Source of the DNA: Bradysia coprophila
Taxonomy: Eukaryota; Arthropoda; Insecta; Diptera; Sciaridae
Length of the DNA: 64,000 nucleotides
Assembly (NCBI RefSeq): GCF_014529535.1
Contig: NW_023503608.1
Location: forward strand, 11,334,501 to 11,398,500
Direction of reading: 5' to 3'
Shown: positions 45,282 through 57,200 of the stretch, piece by piece
Layout of the letters: each line of letters opens with the position of its first letter
Numbering within the stretch: the stretch's first letter is position 1
Translations under genes and position numbers: made by a program
The notes under the pieces: model-generated
Databases searched by the model: none
What the model was told of the DNA's origin: nothing
What the model saw: the letters and a program-made list of their open reading frames with translations, nothing else

Positions 45282-48200
45282 CTAGAAAGAGAATACCTAA
45301 AGTTAGACAGAATATTGTTGTGGCAGGCTGTGGTGATCATTGCAGTTTCACAAACCGGAGCTACTATACTGCTTTATTCACGCATTGTCACATTGTTTTC
45401 CTAATATTTGAAAACTCCACCATCATTCTATTGAAATTTGAAAACTTTTGAGTGGATTAAATTCCCAAAAATTAAGACTTGTTGTTTGCTGTTGAGACAG
45501 GGAAGTACGTACGAAAGATTGAGAAATACTCAAGACTCACCTGAATCCAAATTCTTTTGGAATTTTTCCAATTCCATGTAGTGGCGCAGTCTCAATTCCT
45601 CTTCTTCTAAATGTTGTCGTTGCAGCAGTAATTGTAGTTGCTGTCGAGACTTAGGCTCTAATTGCATTGTGCTAATGATGTTCCGCGCATATTCTAGATT
45701 ATGTTTGAAATCCTGAAACCAATCGTAGAGGTATATTTAAGTAAATTCATTTTGACGGTTGTGCAGATGAAAATGGTTTGCGATGTTGTTGGTCTTTCAA
45801 TGTATATATTTGAGCCTTAATTGTCTAGACGTTTTTTATTGGACAGACCCAGTTTTGCTTCTGTGATTCACACATTCAAAGTTTGATTTTCTGGCTCAGG
45901 GATGGGCCTTCATAATAAATCTTTCTAATGACAAAATTGATTTCTTTTTCTTGAGACACTGGGCCAGAATGGCGAAGTGTTATATATTCAATATGCCTCA
46001 GTATTATTTGAAATGCTATCCGGCCCAGCGGTTCAAAGTAACTTTATTATCGTTGATATCTCTTCCCTCTGAACAAATAAGCAAATGCCAATACCTTCAC
46101 AAAAAGGATATTTCATTTTTCGGAAGCGGATTATTTCCCTGATTGAACTGTTCTGTTTTCACAGTAAGGGAAATCAACAAAATCCTTTAAGAAGTTCCGA
46201 GCGTACGCTGAAATTGTAGTCTACATTTCTGCGTTTCGAAATTTTTGATCGCTGATATCTTTTTACGAGAGCCCTTTTTGAAAAATGTACGACCACATTT
46301 TCGAGTAAAAATATGTCAGCTTTGAATAAAAAATAAAATTGTCTGTGAAAGTTTCATGTGCTTTGAGAAAACTGTACCGATGCCCCAAATTTGCATCAAA
46401 GGTACACTTTTCTCAATGCACATGGAACTTTCACAGACAATTTTATTTTTTATTCAAAGCTGACATATTTTTACTCGAAAATGTGGTCGTACATTTTTCA
46501 AAAAGGGCTCTCGTAAAAAGATATCAGCGATCAAAAATTTCGAAAAGCAGAAATGTAGACTACAATTTCAGCGTACGCTCGGAAGCTCTTAATAAATGGC
46601 TATGACATCTATCCTAACCCTAGATTCGTCAACAATCTGTTAGAGATATTTCGATCAAAAGAAGTAACAGATTTATACTGGTGACATGCTTGTCGTTTGT
46701 GAAAGACAAGCTATTAGATCAGTTAATATCAAAAAGAAAAATTGGAACACGAAATTAGTTACATTATGTGTGATCAAATGAAAATAGCTAATCCCATGTT
46801 GAAGTCTTACGTCACTCTCATTGTACTCATTGTACTACCAGGATATAGATGGTTAAACTTGTTTGCCCGAAGAGTTTTGTGGATGTTAAACGAACTTACC
46901 GGACAAAATTAATGCCACTGCATTCATGAGAGTAACGCAAACTTGCATATTCTTAAACAACAAAAGGACGAGGAAAATCAGTTGATTTTCAGTTATCATA
47001 GCCTATTGCACTGATGGGAAGTCTTGTAATTTTATGCGAACAAGCAATGACAACCACAGTCAAACCGTACTTGCTAATTACTAACGACCACAGTAACAAT
47101 CAGTAGTTTTGATACGGTTAAGTTAATGTTACACCAGAATAAAAATGGGAACAACCGACAGAGAAGAAAATGATGGTAAAACAAGTTAAAGTCGAGTGTT
47201 TTTTTTTACAATGGTTGAAAGTCTTTTGCCTGCATTTCTTTATAACAGATAATCGAAAAGTTAAAGCTAGTGAAGAAGCTGGTGCTGAACTAGGAACAAG
47301 GCGTGTAAACATCGAATCTATGGATTGTGAGGCCGATTAGGGTGTGGACATAAAAACTAGTATTGTGTTCAAGCGACTGGAAAAGGTATGGACGTCAATA
47401 ATATATTTATTAGGACGAAAAGCGATAACGAGTTTTTTTCGCTTTGGTTCACCTTCAACTTTTACAGACAAGTATGAGTATTTTACTGACGGTATGCTTG
47501 CCACCTGTAGCCACATCGCCTGCAAAATATTTCATTTTCTTGTAACTAATTTAATTTTAAAAGGACTCCAAAAATAGGAAAGGCGTATAAGGAGTTTTAA
47601 AAGATTCTTATAAAAGAAATGTTCATTTTGATTAGTACAGTCCATCAATTAAGTTTAGAATATTTGTTACTACTTCTACTAGTATAGAGGTAGTTCGGAA
47701 CGCGTAACAGCAAAAACTACGTTCCATTTGTTGTCTTATTTGTTTGTGTTAACATTGAAAGCTTATCTGATTGTATGATTCGAACAGATATTTTGGTTAA
47801 TTTTCTATAATATTATATTCCATTGCATTTTCACAAAAGTAAGAATGTAGCACAAATAATTGTGTTATTACAAAGTGTAAGGTGTGCAGCAATACATACA
47901 TTATACATTATAACATTAGCATACGTCAATCCATTCCATCTAATTAAAAATTCGAGCATTAATGCGGTAAAAGCAAACAAAAGGGAAAAAAAAAATTCTG
48001 AGATAGCTGAGTTAGGAAGCGTCAATCGAAAATTTCTGTGCGCAAGGAGAGTGTTCCAATCCGGATGAACAAAGCAATATAAAAATTTGAAGCAATGCCT
48101 TACCAACGGTGAATTTTGCCATACAATATTCGACAGCGATGTACCACTATTCAAATTTTTTGGCGTCGCAGCTACCATCGTTGACATGGATGATGATTTC

Positions 48201-51200
48201 TTTGGCAAATTAATCATGGGCATCGTTAATTTAGTTGTCTGATGACAACCATAAGATGCCATTGAATTAATGCCTCCCATCATAGAGTTATTATATTGTT
48301 GTTGGTTCAGAGATTTAAAGAATTGCTGTTGCGGATGCGATCTATTTTCCAGATCAAAGTATGTCGGCGTTACAGCCCGACTCTGTAGTGGGCTCGACAC
48401 GGGACTGCCAGTCCTTGAATGAGGCACCGTACGGCTGGTGTTTTTTATTTTCGGATTGATCATTGGAACATTGGTTTGGGATTGAGTGAAATCTAGACTC
48501 TGCATTCGAGTGAAACGGTCGGCGCGTTTAGAACGGAAAGGCATACGTTGAACATTTGGTACTGAAGACAATGAGCTGGACTGTTTCAATAGCACCGGGG
48601 GTGGATCCATTTCACAGGACATGTCACTAGACGAACTGTCCGTCAGCGAACCATCATCATACTCATCAAACGTATCACTATTTGAATAGTCATTGGTTGT
48701 GGGCTGGGGTACTTCTTTTCCGGTTCGAACAAATTTAAAGATTGTGTGTAGTCGTGACTGCTGCACTGGCAACACCGACACCGATGTACCATGAATGGTA
48801 CGATAAGCTGTTTGATCATGGTGATTCTTTTGTGGCGAAACGTTTAGATTACCGCAACTTCCTCCAAACGGCAACGACAGACTACTCGGTTTGCTGACCA
48901 ACGTCGATGACTTCGTTCTTGAGTATTTTTTTCTACTCTTGTTGACTGGTGGAAATTCATTGGATAATAAATTGTCAAAACTTTGGCTATATCCCTGGGC
49001 ATTTTGATGCTCTTCGATGGAATTTTGGCGTGAGTAAAATGGCTTTAAGTTCGATTGAATCAGTTTACTATGCCGTGTCCGAAGCTTTGGAATCACTTCG
49101 GCATTTTGATAAATCGGTTGGAATGTCATGTCATTTTTGGTCCTCGCTATATCATACTGATGATATTTCTGTATGGTCTTTACGAGAAATCGATTCTCTG
49201 CAACGGCTTTGCTCAACAATTGCTTATTCAGTTCAGCAGATGTCCGAGTATGTAAAGTCTTCGGAATGTACGGAGAAGAAATACTCTTGCTACGCTGAAA
49301 CCGACTCAGCTTATTGCCTTTCATATTCGGTGTTGCGTTACGATGTGTCATCGATCCCGAGCTGGTTTCACTCTGATGCGAATTTTCAAATTTGTCTGAG
49401 CTAGACCTAGTAATTTCGTAACTGAAGTTGTAGTTCGATCTGTTCAGCGGAGCATCTTTGTCAATAGTTGCAACGCTCTGAGTGGATGAACGAAGGCTAG
49501 CATTAGCACCACGTTGAAATGGTTGGAAGATTTGTTGTAAGTTTTGAGATAAAGAGCGCGTTCGAACGCCCATTGCACTCGATTTTTTTCGTGTCTTTTC
49601 CCTGGCGCCGGTTTGATTAGTGGCTTTTTGTGAACCGAATTTTGTAGCGGTGGTATTGCGTTCTACAAGTGGCTTCTGTGTTTTCAGCTGCATTTTATTT
49701 TGAACATTTGAACCAGTTCATAAGAAAATTAATGAAAAAAATAACAATAAAAATGCAAAGGTACACTCAAAAAAGTAGCGCAAAAAATTAGGAAAATAAA
49801 AAAAAACACTTTTGCAGTCCAAAGTAATGTGGAAATGTCACAACGAAAACGTAATAACTTACCGTGGGCACTTGATTCTGATCGCTGATACCAGTCATGG
49901 ATCGATAGTAGTCATCTCGGCCATATTGTTCTCGTGATGTCTGCTCCACGAATTGGTCTGTCAGTTCTATTGAACAAGATGCGTTTATTATACCAGAATA
50001 GCCGCTGAAAACTGACGTTTTGACTTACCACTTCCACCTGTTGAATTGGTAAAATTCTGAAAATTCATTGCACCGTAATCGTGTCGCTGCTCATCTACGC
50101 CTGAGTTAGATGATGAGACGAGAGGTGCGTTCGTTTGCAGCGTTCGTACAGAGTCTTGTGGCTGTACCTGAATGGGCGGTGTCGCTTCGCTCACAACACT
50201 CACTTGGAAACGAGAAATTTTCCGTGCAGCCTGTTGTGTTGGAACATTTAAGGCGTTGTCGTTGGAATCGGCTGAAGCGGTCGGAATTGAAATGTGCACC
50301 GAACCGACTGGCTGTTCGGCATGTGATGTTTGACTAGCATTGATTGGAAGCGTTGGGATGGCCTGAGTATTCGGAGCATTAGCCGTTTGTACGATATTCG
50401 ATAACAATTCAACAGGCGGATTCGATGGTGGTTGTTGATCTTTGTTGTAACGTTTCTGGTGAATTTTGGCTAACTCTTGCTCTAAGTCAGAGAGCTGTTT
50501 CGGTTGAACGGTGACGGATGTTGTATTTGGCTGGTCTGCTGTTTGCGGAAAAACGGTCTCGTTTTGTTCGATAACTGGTGTTGATACAGCCGATGATGAT
50601 TGGGTTGATGTTAGTTTCAATTGATTGATGTCGAGCTGAACTGTCGGCGAGTTGAGTTGGGACTGCTGCTGTTCCTAAGTGTCAAATAAAATCAATTTTT
50701 AGTGAACGATTCGGGCAATGCAATGTGTGTCAAGAGGATGGGCTATTCCCGTTCGTTCTTAATCTAAATAACGGAAGTATTTACTTGTTGAAGTTGTGAT
50801 GTTTCGGTTAAATCCTGTGATGGTCCTGTATACACTTGCTGATGCTGTTCGTCTATTTGTTGATACAAAACAGGTTGCTCTGACTGACCCGGCGGCTGTT
50901 GACCTGAAGTCAACTGAGCCAATTTTAACTGTAACGCAGCCAATGTATTCTGCGGTTGTTGGGGAGCACTGAAAATTCAAACAAAAGATTAAAATTGTGA
51001 GCCGTGACTGGACTTCAGTTACTATTACATTTCTTGCTTGTCGATACTTCCTTGCTGAGACAATTTCCTTTCTGCAGACTCAACGTTGTCCAAAGTCACA
51101 GTATCGTTTGCAGCTCTGTTGTATTGCTCGAAAGCCGCTAACTCGGCTGATGTTCTCCGAGAATTGTAAACGGATGTAGTTTGGGACATATTCTCACTGG

Positions 51201-54200
51201 TCGAGGTGATAATTGGATCCGCAACCGCTCCGATATTAGATTGTTGTGGTGATGATGCAGCTAATTGAATGCCCGTTTGAGGTGATTGCAACTGCTGAAC
51301 TATCGGATGCTGTTGAGGATATATGTCAGCTACAGGCTCAAATTGTTGCCCAGTTATTTCATTCATGATTTGAACAGTACCGCCAGCCGTAACGTCAGCA
51401 TAGCTTAAGGGACCTTCAACCATACAGGCCAGTTGTTCATCAGATATTTGGCCGGTCGATTTTATAGCTTCAGAGACAGTCGGTTGAGAGTCCTTAGATT
51501 TTGTCTGAACATGCGCATGGGTAATGTTTTCTAAGCCAATTTTCAGTTGTTCCAATGTGTTTATTGACTCGGGTCCCAGTGGTTTATTCGGCATAGTGGC
51601 ATTATACTGTTCAATAGTTTGATTCCTCAAATCATTCATTAGATTAGCATCGATCATATCACTACTATATCCCAGTCCTGGCTGTTGATTATTTTGACTA
51701 TAAATCATTTGCTGCTGTGATGCATCGAATTGCTGAATGTTGACCACAGTTCCATCTTCATTATATATTTGTTGATGTATTGTATTCGGTTGACCGTCGA
51801 AAGGTGTCTCTGGTTTCGGCTGCTGCTCATGCTGAAGTTCGTCAATGTTATCACAGTCAATGGATACTACACTAGGAGTAACCAAAAACCGTGAAATCTT
51901 TCTAGCACGCTGCATTTGAGCTGGAGGAACATCTACATCTGGACTTCGTACGTTTTCATTCACTAGGGTTGAAGCGGTATCCTGTTCGCCAGAGGCAGGC
52001 TTATCAGTCATTTGAATAACGCACGATTCATCGCTACGAATAAATTCACCAGTCGGTAACGCATCACTACGGTCAATACACTCATCAGCAAAATCGTTTC
52101 GTAACGTTGACGTGGTTACAGACGATTCCCTTGTCACAGTATTTTCCGGTGTATAGTCGGACAGTGATGTATATTCGGATGCAGTGCTAGTTTTTCGTGA
52201 AATTGTATCCAATTCCTCGTAATTTCCATCCGTTTGATAATCTCTCAAACCCTTTTGGTCTTCGCCCAGCACCACAATGTCTTTCAAAGACGAACTGCCA
52301 CTGTGCCCATCTGATGACGGCGATGGATCATGGTCACTGATATTTTGTTGTGTGTCACTCGACGATGCGGATGTTGTTGATGCTGCTTGTGATGGTATAG
52401 TAACTGGTGTCGTGACCAACGGCTGAAGACTGTAAATGGTCGGATCGAACATTTTTGTCATAGACATTTCATCGCGCTGTAACGGCAAATCGTTTTTAAT
52501 TAGAATGTAATCTGTCGATAATTTTCAAAATCATTTTTATTGATGGAAGAAAGTTTAGTATTGTTAGAAGCAAACAAAAAATAATCTACTGAGAATATGC
52601 AAAAAAATATAAGCCAAACCAATAAGAAATAAGTGGAAATAGGAAAGTTATTTCACTAACGGAAGCGAAAGTAGTTGAGAAAAATGAATAATTTCATTGC
52701 GCAACTGTTCAGATAATGAAATGATGTAAGTTGCCTTCGATGGCAAAACATAAAAGTAGACATATGCCAATGAGGACAAATATAAACAGATGACTCTTCT
52801 ACGATATGCTGCTTCAACATAGAAAAAGTCCTCTCTACTTCTATAGGTTTTTTTTTTTAATTATTTTGTTTGTAACAAGAATTTTTGGCTGAACGTTAAG
52901 ACACATCGCGAATTGTGGTTCTACAACTCTTTTCGTGCGCATGCGAAAATGTCAAGTGGACTAGAACATCCTAGTCAATTATTTAACTTTTTCTATAATT
53001 TGTTGTCAAAACACGGATGAGAAGAATTTAAAGTTTACTCCTGGCACTGAAAATTTTACGATTCCTTCTCTCTTTGTTCTCTCTCTCAAACCAAGTTAAC
53101 AAATTAAAAATCTAATTTCTCTAAAAAATAAATTTAAATTAAACAAAACTGATTCAAAAAAAGCGCCCACAATCAACAAATCGTTTAAAAAAAAAACAAA
53201 ATGAAAAACAAAACCAAAATAAACTGCGGAATTACATGAATTTATTCATTTAGCGACTTACAGAACGATGTCTTTGATGAGTTTTAAACGGAGAACGTTG
53301 ACGAGTTAACGACGCATGCCTCACCTAAACCAAAAATTAATATTGCTTTTATAGAACTTTTTAGATTACATTTTGCGAAACAAATTTTTATTAGTTGAAA
53401 AAAATTACTGAATTTAATTTAATAAATTAATAATCGTCAGACGACGTCGATATATATTTGGCAAAACATCAGGAATATTCGGATAATTTCTTCTATTTTA
53501 CCGATATTTCACCAATCGTTACCGTTCAATGTTGTTGGTGAAGAGATTTAAATACAACTTTTTTAGGACATTTTTTCGCATTTACCGACCAGAAGCACGT
53601 AAAGCACTGTACATGCGAGGTTCCAAATTTTTATTTTCACGAGTTGGAATACAGTCCTCCGCCATAACGTCCCCACTCGTCAAAATAAAATATAGGAACC
53701 TCGGACGTAATGTAATTATAGGAACGGAGAATGACATTATTAAAACACATTCACTGGAAAATGTTTTCCTTACATATTACTGATGGTAGCAAAAATGACA
53801 CTATTTAAGAAACATTTAAAGTTCGTTGGAAAATTTTCTAAACTGAAAGGAAATTCTTATTAATTTTCTAACTACTGGTCAATAAAGAGAAACAAATAGA
53901 TTGTGGAAATTGTTATCGTCACTACCGCAAAAATCAGTGAGTCGGTCTTTTGAGATACGAAATTTAAAAATCAAAATCATTTGTTAGGAAATTAATTTTT
54001 CGATCATTGTCTATGAAAATATTGTTCGGTGAAGTGACAGAAGTGACCGACTTGCCGACAGCGTCAATCATTGGGAGTCCCGTGAAATAGTGCTCAAATC
54101 CATAATCTATTACTGAACATGATAAGAGAATGTAACAAAGTTTTTTTTTTAAATTGTATTTGAAGAATTATTTTTCGGTGGAATGAACTATACAAAGTTT

Positions 54201-57200
54201 CGAATATCAAAAACAGCTAGTCATCTGTCATCGACAATAACGACCAAAATAAATAGTACCACTGACTTGGATTGTATTAGCTAAATCTATGTTAAACCTG
54301 CGAAGTAAAAGATTTGATATCAAACACAGTGGTAATCTTTCAATCAACAAAAAGAAGTACTAGCCTTAATGGCTATGATTCTAATTTCTAGAATGAACGT
54401 TCTCTCACTATATACATCAGCGTAAAATATTATTAAAAAATTTTCAAGCTTAAATTCAGGATTGAGTCGATTTCATTTACTATAGCGTAGGATTGTTTTG
54501 ATTTTTTTCACCTGCTGGTATTATGCCTTCTCCATTTTCAAACAGATTTCAGATTATCAACTCTTCTTGATATATCTATGTTTACGTTGAATGCAGGTTT
54601 TGTTAATTGTTGTTTTCATCTCTAAACTATACCATTTCGTCAGTTTTACGATTTTTATGACGAATGTACATCACGAACATGTTCACTATAAACTATCCAA
54701 CGAAATAGACCAACGAAATTTGGTTAAATGCTCTCGCCCCTAAATATACACGGATGGTCCGAGTCAATTATCCGTAGATTGTTGGTAATAACTTTTACAT
54801 CCTTCCCAAATTGAAGAATTGGGGTGTCAGGTAATAACTGTGTGGAAGGGAAGATTGATAGCTATCGACGATCATACACGATTCTACAAATAATTTTCGA
54901 CTGTCCACTGCTGAGGATTAAAAACACTGAATTAGTTACTCTGAAGCGCTCATAACTCCCAAAGATGCCCTACACTCACAGAGTCAAAGCTCTCACAGAG
55001 TTACTATCAATGAACCGTAAGTTTTGATAATACTCTTGTTGTGTATTGCTGGTGTGCAAAAATCGCGACTCACACCACTCACACTGACCAAAAGATTTTT
55101 TTTTATTTTCACGATTCTTTTTCAAGTGATATAACCATATCCGGTCCTGCGACCTTTTTGGCAGAGTGTCCAAAGTTTTACATTAAATTTTGTGTCATTA
55201 ACCACCTGGTTTTCTCATCTATTGAAAATACGCCTCCATTGCTATAAACGATTATTTTTGAGCATGCTCTTGTTAATGTGTCTGAACCAAATGTTTAATG
55301 TTCGTTTCACCCTGTTATCCCCTTGTTAACAAACTCTTTGATTAATTTTTGTATATTTTGTGTGCAGTAGTGCATGCAATGGATAATGCATTAATCAATA
55401 CATCCCAATACCCAAGAACAATAATGTTGGTGTCTGTTGAACAAGCATCTTCAAACGAAGACGGGTGTATTATTTTTGCAAGTCAATTCGTTTTAGTTAC
55501 AACTTACAATTGATCGGTTAGTGTATACTTGTAAGAAACAACACAAAAGAACTTGAAATTGTTACCTTATCCACATTTCGTCGAGAGGCTGTGGGAACAG
55601 GAATCTGATTCGGATTTAACTTCAGTTGACGGACAATATCTCTCACCATATCAGCGAAAACAACACTTTGACTTTCGGACAGCAAATCTTTAGATATCTG
55701 GAATAAGGATTTTGTCAACATTGTATTTTGAAGATAGTAAAAAACGTCTCACCAAATCATTTGCTACTTCGACTGGATTCACGTCGCTAATATCAAATTT
55801 AAACGTGATGGTCTTCAGTTTATTGTCCATTGAACAGTCAACTAGTGTCCCATTTTGAACGCTCATTACGACCAGTTTCGGGACTCGTTCGGTTGATTTA
55901 TTTGATCGTCGCGATTTCTGCTTAGTCGTTGGTGTTTTAGTGATATTACTAGTTGGGTTCGGTGATGATGACAACGATTGGGACTGTGATTGAACGGGCT
56001 GTTGAACTGGTGTTTGAGATGGCACCTGGATTGGATTTTGCGGTAGTTGAGGAGAATTGACAGAATTTAACTGCTGGAAGTTTGGTGAAATTGACTGTTG
56101 GTTGTGTTGTTGATTTTGTGCAAAAATTATTTGTTGCTCTTGAGGAACTTGTTGTTGCTGCTGAATAATCTGTCCAGAATAATTTGAATTCGTCATCTGA
56201 TGTTGAGCAAAGGCCTCTTTTTGATCGGCCTGAACTGTCTGAACAGTTTGTTGCTGAACAGGCTGTTGTTGAACGGATTGTTGTTGAACGGACTGTTGCT
56301 GAACAGATTGTTGTTGAACGGATTGCTGCTGATCAGGCTGTTGTTGAACGGGCAGTTGCTGAATAAGCTGTTGTTGAACAGGATGTTGCTGAATAGGCTG
56401 TTGTTGAACAGGATGTTGCTGAAGATGCTGTTGAACCGGTTGTTGTTGTTGAACATACTGTTGTTGAACCTGTTGTTGCTGAATATGCTGTTGTTGAACC
56501 GGTTGTTGCTGAACATGCTGTTGTTGAACCGGTTGTTGCTGAACATGCTGTTGTTGAACCTGTTGCTGTTGAATGTGTTGTTGTGGAACCTGTGTTTGAT
56601 GAAGCTGTTGTTGTTGTTGTTGAACCTGTTGTTGTTGAACCTGTTGTTGTTGTTGAACCTGTTGTTGTTGTTGAACCTGTTGTTGTTGTTGAACTTGTTG
56701 TTGTTGTTGTTGAACCTGTGGTTGTTGCTGCACAGGCGGTTGCTGAACAGGTATGTGTTGTTGATGCTGCTGCTGTATATGTTGTTGCTGAACGGATTGC
56801 TGCTGTAACAGTGGCGCTTGAACGGGTTGTGCCTGTGAGGATTGTTGATGCATAGACGATTGCTGCTGAAGTGAATGCTGTTGCTGTTGATGCATCGTTT
56901 GTTGCGGCGGATGTTGTTGAGTCATGTGTTGAATTTGCGGTTGTTGTATGATATAATTGGAATTTGGAATGGCAGTTTGATTAGGATATAGTTGCTCTTG
57001 GGGGTGTGTTGCGTACATTTGCGTTGTTTGAGCAACTTGTGTCCCTTGCAATTGACCCTGGACTTGCGGAGAGACAGCGAAGTTTGGGGGACCTCCAGGT
57101 GGAAGAGACGAATTTTGAAGATTCATTTGTGGTTGAAGTGCAACAGATTGAATAAATTGTGGTTCTTGATTGACCTGTTGAGGCAATGACTGGTAAGAAA

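Noticed and set aside
47831..48103. Read-through extension of WNK exon 12 with a hydrophobic tail
   Set aside because: A good donor (TTG-GTAAGG) lies at 48104, and the two downstream exons fit in phase and end naturally. The extension is intron sequence.
56184..56855. Long plus-strand open frames rich in Leu or Val opposite WNK exon 5
   Set aside because: They are the antisense of the Gln-rich tandem repeat. CAG/CAA codons read backwards give Leu, Val and Asn runs without stops. No independent gene evidence.
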